Shown in pieces: positions 44,559-52,539 of a stretch of DNA of 64,000 nt. The position numbers and the translations under genes were made by a program. The stretch's first letter is position 1. Each line of letters opens with the position of its first letter. The DNA comes from Curvibacter microcysteis (GTDB lineage: Bacteria; Pseudomonadota; Gammaproteobacteria; Burkholderiales; Burkholderiaceae_C). The notes beneath the pieces are model-generated. The model worked only from the letters and a program-made list of their open reading frames with translations. It searched no databases and had not been told where the DNA came from. The stretch is taken from contig NZ_JAQSIO010000002.1 in assembly GCF_028649455.1 (NCBI RefSeq), positions 186,001 to 250,000 on the forward strand. Direction: 5' to 3'.

Positions 44559-45557
44559 ATGACCCCCTTCAACCTCACGCGCCGCCGTTTGCTGGGCAGT
44601 GCCCCTGCCATGGGCGCGCTGGCCGCCCTGGGCGGCAGCCTGCCCGCCTGGGCCCAAAGTGGCTGGCCGACCAAGCCCGTCAACATGGTCGTGCCCTTTC
44701 CGGCCGGCGGCGGCACGGATGCCTTTGCGCGCCCGATGTCGGCCCAGTTCGCCAAAGCCACCGGCAAGCAACTCATCGTGGACAACCGCGGTGGAGCCGG
44801 CGGCACCTTGGGCGCGAGCATTGCGGCCAAGACGGCGCCTGATGGCTACAACCTGTTCATGGGTGCGGTGCACCACGCGATCGCTCCCTCGATGTACCCC
44901 AAGCTCGACTACGACATCGAAAAAGACTTCGTGCCCCTGATGCTGCTGGCCAACGTGCCCCAGGTGCTGGTGGTCAACCCCAAGAAGGTGCCGGGTGACT
45001 ACAAGGCTTTTCTGGCGGCGGTGAAGGCCGCGCCTGGCCGTTTCAATTTCGGCTCGGCCGGCGGCGGTACCTCGCACCACCTGGCCGGCGAGTTGTTCAA
45101 GATCCAAACCGGCACCTTCATCACCCACATCCCCTACCGGGGGGCGGGCCCGGCCTTGCAAGACCTGATGGCGGGCAATGTGGACATGATGTTCGACGGC
45201 CTGGGCTCGTCGGCCAACCACATCAAAGGTGGGCGCATCAAGGCGCTGATGGTGTCGGGTGCCAAGCGCAACCCGGCTTTCCCGGATGTGCCTTGCGCGG
45301 CCGAGTTGGGCTTGCCGGATTACACCGTCACCACCTGGTACGGGCTGTGGGCGCCCAAAGGGACTTCGCCAGAATTGCAGAACCAAATCATCGAGCAACT
45401 GCGCCAGGTGGGCGCAGCCGATGAAATCAAGACCGCCTGGGCGCAAAACGGCGCCGAGTTCGGTGGCCCGGAGAAGCAGCAGTTTGGCGCTTTTGTCAGC
45501 GGCGAGGTCAAGCGTTGGGCCGCGGTGGTCAAGGCCTCGGGCGCCAAGCTCGATTGA
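44559..45557 (+). CDS. Bug family solute-binding protein (tripartite tricarboxylate transporter receptor)
   Basis: Periplasmic receptor, 332 residues. MTPFNLTRRRLLGSAPAMGA begins a Tat-type signal peptide ending AWAQ. Hallmarks: MVVPFPAGGGTDAFAR, VDNRGGAGGTLGASIAAK and HIPYRGAGPALQDLMAGNVD. It has a good ribosome-binding site (AGGAG). No TctA/TctB membrane subunits are nearby, as is usual for orphan Bug proteins. Its place between malonyl-CoA decarboxylase and the ligase suggests malonate or a related dicarboxylate as ligand (inference). Confidence 0.93.
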   Translation: MTPFNLTRRRLLGSAPAMGALAALGGSLPAWAQSGWPTKPVNMVVPFPAGGGTDAFARPMSAQFAKATGKQLIVDNRGGAGGTLGASIAAKTAPDGYNLFMGAVHHAIAPSMYPKLDYDIEKDFVPLMLLANVPQVLVVNPKKVPGDYKAFLAAVKAAPGRFNFGSAGGGTSHHLAGELFKIQTGTFITHIPYRGAGPALQDLMAGNVDMMFDGLGSSANHIKGGRIKALMVSGAKRNPAFPDVPCAAELGLPDYTVTTWYGLWAPKGTSPELQNQIIEQLRQVGAADEIKTAWAQNGAEFGGPEKQQFGAFVSGEVKRWAAVVKASGAKLD

Positions 45558-45585
45558 CGGGCATTTGAGGACACAAGGAATCAGC

Positions 45586-46362
45586 ATGACAGGACAGCTC
45601 AGGGTGCAGTGGCATGGCGGCGAGGACGCGGGCGTGGTGCAGGTGCAGTTGTCACATCCGGGCAAGCTCAACGCCATGTCGCGTGCCATGTGGCGCCAAC
45701 TGCGCGAGGTGTTTCTGGCGCTGCAGCAGCGGCCCGAGGCCCGTTGCGTGGTGATCAGCGGGGAGGGCGGCCACTTCTGTGCCGGCGGCGACATCGCCGA
45801 GTACCCCGACTTCCGCTACGAGGAGGCCGCCTTGCGCCACTTCCATGAGGAAGAGGTTTGGGGTGGCCTGTCGGCCATGCTGGCCTGTGATGTGCCCTTG
45901 GTGGCCTGCATTGAAGGCGCTTGCATGGGCGCGGGCGTGGAAATCGCCAGCACCTGTGACCTGCGCCTCTCCTCCGCCTCGGCGAGCTTTGGCGCCCCGA
46001 TTGCCAAGCTGGGCTTTCCGATGGCGCCGCGCGAACTGGCCTTGGTGCGCGCAGCGGCCGGCGAACTGAGCACGCGCCAGATGCTGCTTGAAGCGGCCAC
46101 GCTGGACGCCCCCACCTTGCTGGCGCGCGGCTTCCTGAGCCGACTGTTGCCCGACGACCAAGTCCAGGCCGACGCGCGCGACACCGCGCGCCGCATCGCT
46201 GGCCTGGCGCCCCAAGCGGCCCGACTCAACAAGCAGACCCTGCGTGCCCTGGCTTCGCCTTTTCCCGAGGGCCTGCTGGACTCCGCCTATGCCTATGCCG
46301 ACAGCGCCGAACACCGCGAGGGCATCAGCGCCTTCCTGGCCAAGCGCCGAGCCCAATTCTGA
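45586..46362 (+). CDS. Enoyl-CoA hydratase/isomerase family protein
   Basis: Crotonase-fold protein, 258 residues, from ATG 45586 with AAGGAA upstream. The oxyanion-hole regions are HFCAGGDIAEYPDF and CIEGACMGAGVEIASTCDLR; the position usually occupied by Glu reads APIAKLGFPMAPREL, without an obvious catalytic acid pair, so hydratase activity is uncertain. It lies in the mat-like operon 28 bp after the Bug gene. Its contribution to malonate metabolism is unknown; it may act on a malonyl- or methylmalonyl-CoA side product. Confidence 0.87.
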   Translation: MTGQLRVQWHGGEDAGVVQVQLSHPGKLNAMSRAMWRQLREVFLALQQRPEARCVVISGEGGHFCAGGDIAEYPDFRYEEAALRHFHEEEVWGGLSAMLACDVPLVACIEGACMGAGVEIASTCDLRLSSASASFGAPIAKLGFPMAPRELALVRAAAGELSTRQMLLEAATLDAPTLLARGFLSRLLPDDQVQADARDTARRIAGLAPQAARLNKQTLRALASPFPEGLLDSAYAYADSAEHREGISAFLAKRRAQF

Positions 46363-46419
46363 GCTGATCCCCGTGTCGGCTTTCGCCCATTTCTCCTCAT
46401 CCCAACCTCTGCCTCTCCC

Positions 46420-47961
46420 ATGAAGAACCAGAACCTTTTTGTGGCCCTGCGGGCCCAGTTCCCTGCCGACCTCGACGCCACTGCCGTGGAGACGGACAAC
46501 GGCCTGTTCTACACCTGGCGCGACTTGGACCACGCCACCGCACGCATGGCCAACCTGCTGGCCTCGCTGGATTTGCCCGCCGGCGCCCGTGTCGCGGTGC
46601 AGGTCGAGAAATCGGTCGAAGCCATGGTGCTGTACCTGGCCACGCTGCGTGCCGGCTATGTCTTCCTGCCCCTGAACACGGCGTACCAGAGCGCTGAGAT
46701 CGAGTACTTCATCGGCAACGCCGAGCCCTCGGTGGTGGTGTGCAGCAGCAAGAACTTTGGCTGGGTCAGCAAGATTGCCTTCAGCGCCGGCACCGCCCAT
46801 GTGTTCACGCTGGACGACGACCGCAGCGGCTCGCTGTTGGAGCGCGCAGCCCACTTCAGCGACCAGCACACGCCGGTCCAGAGCGCGGCCGATGACCTGG
46901 CTGCCATCCTCTACACCAGCGGCACCACGGGGCGCAGCAAGGGCGCCATGCTGAGCCACGGCAACATGCTGAGCAATGCCGTCATGCTCAAAGACTACTG
47001 GGGCTGGCAGCCCGGCGACGTGCTGATCCACGCGTTGCCCATCTTCCATGTGCACGGCCTGTTCGTGGCCATCCACGGCGCGCTCATCAACGGCAGCAAG
47101 ATGATCTGGCTGGCCAAGTTCGACCCTAAGCTGGTGTTGCAGAAAATGCCCGAGGCGACGGTCTTCATGGGCGTGCCCACGCTGTACGTGCGCTTGCTCG
47201 CCGAGGCCGGTTTGACTCGCGAGGCCACGGCCAACATGCGCTTGTTCATCGCCGGTTCGGCCCCGCTGCTGATCGAAACCTTCAAGGAGTGGCAGGACCG
47301 CACCGGCCACACCATCCTGGAGCGCTACGGCATGAGCGAAACCATCATGCTCACCTCCAACCCCTACCAGGCGGATGCGCGCCACGGGGGCGCCACGGAG
47401 CGCCGGGGCGGCACGGTGGGCTTCCCGCTGCCCGGGGTGTCGCTGCGTGTGCAGTCCGATGACGGCCAGGCCTTGCCGGTGGGCGAAATCGGGGGCATTC
47501 AGGTGCAAGGCGCTAATGTGTTCAAGGGTTACTGGCGCATGCCCGAGAAGACCCGCGAGGAGTTCACTGCCGACGGCTACTTCAAGACGGGCGACGTGGG
47601 CAAGATCGACGAGCGCGGTTATGTGCACATCGTGGGCCGTGCCAAGGACCTGATCATCAGCGGGGGCTACAACGTCTACCCGGCCGAGATTGAGAGCTAC
47701 ATCAACGACATGCCGGGCGTGGCCGAGAGCGCTTTGGTTGGCGTGCCGCACCCGGACTTTGGTGAGGTGGGCGTGGCGGTGGTGATTGCCAAGCCCGGGG
47801 CCCAGGTCGAGGCCGACGCCGTGATCAGCGCGCTGAAGACGCAGCTGGCCAACTTCAAGATTCCCAAGAAGTGCTTTGTCGTGGCCGAGCTGCCGCGCAA
47901 CACCATGGGCAAGGTGCAGAAGAACCTGCTGCGCGACCAGCACAAGACCTTGTTCGTCTGA
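46420..47961 (+). CDS. matB: Malonyl-CoA synthetase-like AMP-forming ligase
   Basis: ANL-superfamily acyl-CoA ligase, 513 residues. P-loop ILYTSGTTGRSKGAMLSHGN is near 165-184, the aromatic/substrate region in ALPIFHVHGL, and A5 motif ERYGMSETIMLTSNPY, which matches MatB-type malonyl-CoA synthetases. The hinge is GYFKTGDVGKIDERGYVHIV, and the C-terminal Lys lies in LPRNTMGKVQK. It forms malonyl-CoA from malonate, CoA and ATP, the substrate of the decarboxylase encoded upstream. Confidence 0.9.
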   Translation: MKNQNLFVALRAQFPADLDATAVETDNGLFYTWRDLDHATARMANLLASLDLPAGARVAVQVEKSVEAMVLYLATLRAGYVFLPLNTAYQSAEIEYFIGNAEPSVVVCSSKNFGWVSKIAFSAGTAHVFTLDDDRSGSLLERAAHFSDQHTPVQSAADDLAAILYTSGTTGRSKGAMLSHGNMLSNAVMLKDYWGWQPGDVLIHALPIFHVHGLFVAIHGALINGSKMIWLAKFDPKLVLQKMPEATVFMGVPTLYVRLLAEAGLTREATANMRLFIAGSAPLLIETFKEWQDRTGHTILERYGMSETIMLTSNPYQADARHGGATERRGGTVGFPLPGVSLRVQSDDGQALPVGEIGGIQVQGANVFKGYWRMPEKTREEFTADGYFKTGDVGKIDERGYVHIVGRAKDLIISGGYNVYPAEIESYINDMPGVAESALVGVPHPDFGEVGVAVVIAKPGAQVEADAVISALKTQLANFKIPKKCFVVAELPRNTMGKVQKNLLRDQHKTLFV

Positions 47962-48049
47962 GCTGGCGACCCTTGCTTCTGAGGCCATTGCCCTGGGAGG
48001 GCATGGCCGACTTGGCCCCTTTTTGATCACCTTCTCCACTGGACTCCCC

Positions 48050-49114
48050 ATGACCCGTTTGCCTGTGATGGCTGCTGTTCGATCCTCATTGACGGCCCTG
48101 GCCATGGCGGCCAGCCTGGCCTCGGGCTGGGCCGTGGCCCAAAGCGCCCCCAGCGCCGAAGCGGTTCCCGTGCTCAGCGCGGCAGAGCGCGCCTCGCTTG
48201 CGGGGCGGGTCGAGTTGCATGGCTTGCCTTCGCTGACCCTGAGCGATGCGCAGTTTCTGCGCGGCGAAACCCAGGGCGCGCAGCCTGTGACCGTGGGGGC
48301 GGAGTTGCGCCTGGCGGCCGTGCCAGGCCGCCAGCCTGTGGTGGTGTTGATCCATGGATCGGGGGGGATCGGCTCCAACGTCGACCTGTGGGCACGCGAC
48401 TTCAATGCCATGGGCGTGGCCACCCTGGCCATCGATGGCTTCACGGGGCGGGGTCTGGTCAGCACCAGCACCCAACAGGCGGCGCTGGGCCGGCTCAACC
48501 TGAGTCTGGACGCCTACAAGGCGCTGGACCTGTTGGCCAAGCACCCCCGCATCGATCCGCAGCGCGTGGTGCTGATGGGCTTTTCTCGCGGGGGCCAAGC
48601 GACGCTGTTTGCCAGCCTCAAGCGCTTCAACGAGCAATGGAACCGCAGCGGTATCCGCTATGCGGCCTACATCCCTTTCTACCCGGACTGCATGACCCAG
48701 TACCAGGGTGATACCGAGCTCGCAGGCGGCCCGGTGCGCATCCACCATGGTCTGGCAGACGACTACAACCCCGCTGCGGCCTGCCAGCCCTATGTGGCCC
48801 GGCTGCAAAAGGCTGGTCAGGACGTGGAGCTGCTGCCCTACCCGGGCGCCCACCATGGCTTTGATGCGCCGACCGCGCCCAACCCGGCCCAGCCCTCCAA
48901 GGGCGCGCAAACCGTGCGCGCCTGTGTGATCCGCGAAACCACGCCCGGCTTGCTGGTCAACGAGGCCACGGGCCAGGCCTTCAGCTACGAGGATGCCTGC
49001 GTGCAACGGGATCCCCATGTGGGCCATGACCCGGTTGCCACCGCCCAGGCCCGGGCTTCAGTGCACGGGTTTGTGCGTCAGCTGTTCAAGCTGCCGGCGT
49101 CGGCCAAGCCCTGA
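48050..49114 (+). CDS. Exported dienelactone hydrolase family protein
   Basis: 354 residues with a signal peptide (about 1-30, ending AVAQ), so periplasmic. It has an alpha/beta hydrolase fold: VVVLIHGSGGIGSN (oxyanion region), nucleophile Ser in LMGFSRGGQATLF, Asp in HGLADDYNPAAAC, His in YPGAHHGFDAP, matching the dienelactone hydrolase layout. The C-terminal extension contains two cysteines (RACVIRE and EDACVQRD) that could form a disulfide. It follows matB by 88 bp and ends at a strong terminator. Whether it belongs functionally to malonate metabolism is open. Confidence 0.86.
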   Translation: MTRLPVMAAVRSSLTALAMAASLASGWAVAQSAPSAEAVPVLSAAERASLAGRVELHGLPSLTLSDAQFLRGETQGAQPVTVGAELRLAAVPGRQPVVVLIHGSGGIGSNVDLWARDFNAMGVATLAIDGFTGRGLVSTSTQQAALGRLNLSLDAYKALDLLAKHPRIDPQRVVLMGFSRGGQATLFASLKRFNEQWNRSGIRYAAYIPFYPDCMTQYQGDTELAGGPVRIHHGLADDYNPAAACQPYVARLQKAGQDVELLPYPGAHHGFDAPTAPNPAQPSKGAQTVRACVIRETTPGLLVNEATGQAFSYEDACVQRDPHVGHDPVATAQARASVHGFVRQLFKLPASAKP

Positions 49115-49137
49115 GCGGATTCAGCGCCCCAACGCAA

Positions 49138-49163
49138 AACAGGCCCCTCGGGGCCTGTTCTTC
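49138..49163. terminator. Bidirectional intrinsic terminator
   Basis: AACAGGCCC-CTCG-GGGCCTGTT, a perfect 9-bp stem with a 4-nt loop (49138-49159). On the plus strand it is followed by CTTC. On the minus strand it is followed by TTTTG, serving the end of the thyA-folA-DUF4337 operon. It lies between convergent stops at 49114 and 49187. Confidence 0.85.
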
Positions 49164-49186
49164 ATGGGCGAGCGCTTGGCTCGGAC

Positions 49187-49762
49187 TCAGATGTGCAGCA
49201 TGGCCGCGCCACCAATCACCAGGCCCACGCCGGCCACGCCGAACATGGCGTATTCCAGCCACTTCTTTTTGGTCAGCAAAGCGATGGCGGCCAGCGCGAT
49301 GGCCACTTGCAGGGCGGTCGTCGACTGGGCCCAGCGGTGGTGCTGGTGCATTTGCTGGTCGGACTGTTCGTCCCACTGCTTGGCATCGGCTTCGAGCTTG
49401 TCGGCCACGACCTTGATCTCGTTCTTTTCTTTTTCGTAGCGTTCCACCTTGGCTTGGTAGGTGGGCTTTTTGTCCTCGGGCGCCAGGTCACGGGCCAGTT
49501 CGGCCAGGGACTGCTTGGTGCTCTTGGACTGGAAGTAATTCCATTGGTTCGAGGCTTCGGTCTTCTTGATGGCCGCGTTGTTCTTGTACAGGCCCGCATT
49601 GGCCTGGGTGGCGCCGCCCATGTAGGAGAACATGGCGCCGACCGTGGCGATGATGGCCGTGAACATGGCAATCTGGTTGGTCATGCGGTCGCCACCGTGT
49701 TGAGCGGCGTGCTCCAGCTCGTGGTCGTGCGGACCGTGCACATGGAATCCGTGTCCGGACAT
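49187..49762 (-). CDS. DUF4337 family membrane protein
   Basis: 191 residues from ATG 49760-49762, preceded by AAGGAG. The N-terminus is His-rich (GHGFHVHGPHDHELEH). One hydrophobic segment (about 30-50, MFTAIIATVGAMFSYMGG) follows, then a long charged coiled region (about 75-135), and two C-terminal membrane segments. The family has no known function. It begins 1 bp after the folA stop codon, so it is cotranscribed with thyA and folA, an association worth noting. Confidence 0.85.
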   Translation of the reverse strand: MSGHGFHVHGPHDHELEHAAQHGGDRMTNQIAMFTAIIATVGAMFSYMGGATQANAGLYKNNAAIKKTEASNQWNYFQSKSTKQSLAELARDLAPEDKKPTYQAKVERYEKEKNEIKVVADKLEADAKQWDEQSDQQMHQHHRWAQSTTALQVAIALAAIALLTKKKWLEYAMFGVAGVGLVIGGAAMLHI

Positions 49763-49763
49763 A

Positions 49764-50261
49764 TCAGGCTCCTTGTTCTTGGGTGTAGGTGACAAAACGG
49801 AATGTGAGGCCAGTCGATGACTGCTGCAGGTCGCTGCGGCTCAGTTCGGTCCAGCCCGGACCGAATTGTGGGGCCAAGGCGTCGCCTTCGAAATCTTGCT
49901 CGATCTCGGTCACCACCGCCTGTTGAGCCAGGGGCAGGGCCTGGGCATAAAGCTCGGCGCCACCAATGACCCAGACGTCCTGCTCGGGGGGAAGCAAGGC
50001 CAAGGCTTCGTTCAAAGAGCCCACGCGCTGGGCGCCCTCGGCCACCCAGGCAGGGTTGCGGCTGAGCACGATGTTCTGACGACCAGGCAGCGGGCGGAAG
50101 CGCGGTGGCAGCGAATCCCAGGTGCGTCTGCCCATGATGACCGGGCAGCCCAGGGTGGTGCGTTTGAAGTGCGCCAGGTCCTCGGGCAGATGCCAGGGCA
50201 GGGCGTTGTCGCGGCCGATCACGCCGTTGGCGGCGCGGGCAAAAATCAGTTTCAAAGGCAT
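49764..50261 (-). CDS. folA: Dihydrofolate reductase
   Basis: Reduces dihydrofolate to tetrahydrofolate with NADPH; 165 residues. It begins MPLKLIFARAANGVIGRDNA; the substrate loop is LPWHLPEDLAHFKRTT with the catalytic acid as Glu, then VIMGRRTWDSLP and VWVIGGAELYAQAL for cofactor binding. The start at 50259-50261 follows thyA by 8 bp. Trimethoprim-resistance alleles cannot be judged by eye. Confidence 0.96.
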   Translation of the reverse strand: MPLKLIFARAANGVIGRDNALPWHLPEDLAHFKRTTLGCPVIMGRRTWDSLPPRFRPLPGRQNIVLSRNPAWVAEGAQRVGSLNEALALLPPEQDVWVIGGAELYAQALPLAQQAVVTEIEQDFEGDALAPQFGPGWTELSRSDLQQSSTGLTFRFVTYTQEQGA

Positions 50262-50269
50262 GGCGGCTT

Positions 50270-51112
50270 TCAGACGGCGACCGGGGCCTTGATGGCGGGG
50301 TGGCATTGGTAGTCCACCACCTCGAAGTCTTCGTACTGGTAGTCGAAGATCGATGCCGGTCGACGCTTGATGTGCAGCGTGGGGTAGGCAAACGGTGTGC
50401 GTGCCAGCTGGGTTTCGACCTGTTCGTGGTGGTTGCTGTAGATGTGGCAGTCGCCGCCGGTCCAGATGAAGTCGCCCACGTCCAGGTCGCATTGCTGGGC
50501 CACCATGTGGGTCAGCAGCGCGTAGCTGGCGATGTTGAAGGGCACGCCCAAAAAAATGTCGGCGCTGCGCTGGTAGAGCTGGCAGGACAGCTTGCCGCGC
50601 TCGCCCGGGGCCTGGCCTGGTGCGACGTAGAACTGGAAGAAGGCGTGGCAGGGCATCAGGGCCATCTTGTCGAGGTCGGCCACGTTCCAGGCGCTGACGA
50701 TGATGCGGCGCGAGTCGGGGTTGCTCTTGAGGGTTTTGATGACCTCGGCGATCTGGTCAATGTGGCCGCCATCGGGCTTGGGCCAGCTGCGCCATTGCAC
50801 GCCATAGACCGGGCCCAGTTCGCCGTCCTCGCGCGCCCACTCGTCCCAAATGGTGACACCACGCTCTTGCAGCCACAGGTTGCTGCTGGAGCCGGTCAGG
50901 AACCACAGCAGTTCCTGGATGATGGAGCGCAGGTGCACCTTCTTGGTGGTGACCAGCGGGAAGCCCTCGTTGAGGTCAAAGCGCATCTGGTAACCAAACA
51001 CGCTGCGCGTGCCTGTGCCGGTGCGGTCGCCCTTGCTCACGCCCGTGGTGTAGACGTGGCGCATGAAGTCCTCGTACTGGGCGCGGACGGGGCGGGGGGG
51101 CAAGGTGGTCAT
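50270..51112 (-). CDS. thyA: Thymidylate synthase
   Basis: Methylates dUMP to dTMP using methylenetetrahydrofolate, producing dihydrofolate for FolA; 280 residues. The catalytic Cys lies in [13 protein letters not shown], with the substrate-binding Arg region [16 protein letters not shown] near the N-terminus and [15 protein letters not shown] further on. The end is [10 protein letters not shown]. It is first in the thyA-folA-DUF4337 operon, divergent from the phytochelatin-synthase-like gene. Confidence 0.97.
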   Translation of the reverse strand: MTTLPPRPVRAQYEDFMRHVYTTGVSKGDRTGTGTRSVFGYQMRFDLNEGFPLVTTKKVHLRSIIQELLWFLTGSSSNLWLQERGVTIWDEWAREDGELGPVYGVQWRSWPKPDGGHIDQIAEVIKTLKSNPDSRRIIVSAWNVADLDKMALMPCHAFFQFYVAPGQAPGERGKLSCQLYQRSADIFLGVPFNIASYALLTHMVAQQCDLDVGDFIWTGGDCHIYSNHHEQVETQLARTPFAYPTLHIKRRPASIFDYQYEDFEVVDYQCHPAIKAPVAV

Positions 51113-51235
51113 GGCAACTCGGCTGGGGTTCGCAAACGCGCGATTTTAAGGCCAGGGCGTCGGACTGCGCGGCGCGCCAGGCTGACTTGGCCGAGAAAGG
51201 CCACTCGGCGCCGCACTACACCCTGGCGCGCCATA

Positions 51236-52069
51236 ATGGAGCGCGTCTTTCACGAGGTTCCCTTGACCCTGTTCACGCACTCCATCCATTGGCCTAACGG
51301 GTCCCGCCTGCTGCGCCGAGCTGCCTGGGTGGCCAGCCTGGTGCTGCCGTTGGCGCTGATGGCCGCGCCCGCCCAGGCGCTGGACCCGGCGCCGGCCATC
51401 CCGTCCGTGGCGCTGCAAGGCACGTCGCTGCCGATCCCCAACCCGCTGTTCCCGCTGTCCCACCCCATTGGGCAGCAGCGGCTGATCGAGAGCAGCTACC
51501 GCCAGGCCTACTTTCCGCTCGCGACTTATTTTGAAACCCAGCGCAACCAGGCCTATTGCTCGGTGGCGACCTCGGTGATGGCCCTGAATGCCCTGGGGGT
51601 CACCCGCCCGGTCACGGCGCTGTACCCGGACTACCGCTTCTTCACCCAACAGGACTTCTTTGCCGGGGTGGACCCGCGCATTGCGCGGCCCGAGGTGGTG
51701 GCGCGCGAGGGCATGACGCTTGAGCAGTTGGGCAGCGTGCTGGCTTTCCAGCCGGTGCGGGCCGAGCTGGTGTTTGCCGACACCCTGAACGTCAGCCAAC
51801 TGCGTCAGTTGCTCATGAAGCACCTGCGCGAGCAGGACCGTTTTGTGCTGTTCAACTTCAACCGCCGCATCATTGGCGAAGAGGGTGGGGGTCACTGGTC
51901 GCCATTGGCGGCCTACCACGAGGCCAGTGACTCGGCCCTGGTGATGGACGTGGCACGCTACAAGTACCCGCCGATGTGGATGCCACTGGCCGACCTGCTG
52001 CGCAGCGCGCAGGACCACGACAGCGTGAGTGGCAAGGCGCGTGGGCTGATTGTCCTGAGTGGCCGCTGA
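51236..52069 (+). CDS. Exported phytochelatin synthase family protein
   Basis: 277 residues from ATG 51236. A signal peptide (hydrophobic about 29-48, ending AQALD) is followed by a papain-like phytochelatin synthase domain. The catalytic Cys108 is in NQAYCSVATSVMALNALG, His220 in GGGHWSPLAAYH and Asp238 in VMDVARYKYPPMW. His-Asp spacing is 18, as in plant PCS, and Cys-His spacing is 112 against about 106. Bacterial single-domain members mainly deglycinate glutathione. There is no good ribosome-binding site at this ATG; TTG 51263 has AGG upstream and would still keep the signal peptide. Divergent from thyA. Confidence 0.85.
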   Translation: MERVFHEVPLTLFTHSIHWPNGSRLLRRAAWVASLVLPLALMAAPAQALDPAPAIPSVALQGTSLPIPNPLFPLSHPIGQQRLIESSYRQAYFPLATYFETQRNQAYCSVATSVMALNALGVTRPVTALYPDYRFFTQQDFFAGVDPRIARPEVVAREGMTLEQLGSVLAFQPVRAELVFADTLNVSQLRQLLMKHLREQDRFVLFNFNRRIIGEEGGGHWSPLAAYHEASDSALVMDVARYKYPPMWMPLADLLRSAQDHDSVSGKARGLIVLSGR

Positions 52070-52098
52070 GAAGGCGATGGCCCCGGCCCGACGCTGGC

Positions 52099-52491
52099 TC
52101 AGTCTTTGGCGGCGTCCACTTCTTTGAACACCTCCTTCGCGGTGCGGAAGCTGTCGATCGCGGCCGGTGCGCCACAGTAGACGGCGGTTTGCAGGAACAC
52201 CTCCTGGATTTCCTCGCGCGTCACGCCGTTGTTGAGCGCGCCGCGCAGGTGCAGCTTCAACTCATGCGGGCGGTTCAGCGCGGTCAGCATGGCCAGGTTG
52301 AGCAGGCTGCGGGTGCGGCGGTCCAGACCGGGGCGATTCCAGATCTCGCCCCAGGCGTACTGGGTGACGAGTTCTTGCATGGGCATGTTGAAGGCGTCGG
52401 CATTGGCGATGGCGGCGTCGACGTAGTCGGCGCCCAGCACCTCACGGCGGGTCTTCAGGCCGGCATCAAACAGTTCTGGGTTCACGGGCAT
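52099..52491 (-). CDS. Carboxymuconolactone decarboxylase family protein, PcaC-like
   Basis: 130 residues, all-helical AhpD/CMD fold. It resembles 4-carboxymuconolactone decarboxylase: GEIWNRPGLDRRTRSLLNLA, then HELKLHLRGALNNGVTREEI and EVFLQTAVYCGAPAAIDSFR with a single Cys (no CxxC redox pair). AAGGAAG lies before the ATG. Other pca genes are not in the window, so a protocatechuate role is unproven. It follows the FAD oxidase on the same strand by 48 bp and may be in its operon. Confidence 0.9.
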   Translation of the reverse strand: MPVNPELFDAGLKTRREVLGADYVDAAIANADAFNMPMQELVTQYAWGEIWNRPGLDRRTRSLLNLAMLTALNRPHELKLHLRGALNNGVTREEIQEVFLQTAVYCGAPAAIDSFRTAKEVFKEVDAAKD

Positions 52492-52539
52492 GGGACTTCC
52501 TTGGATCGGTGGGGTGAGTGAATTGAAAACGGGCTGGGT

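Noticed and set aside
45652-48498. 948-codon open frame on the minus strand opposite the crotonase, matB and hydrolase genes
   Set aside because: It is a shadow of well-supported plus-strand genes; the translation is His/Gln/Gly/Ala-rich with no domain, as GC-rich codon bias produces.
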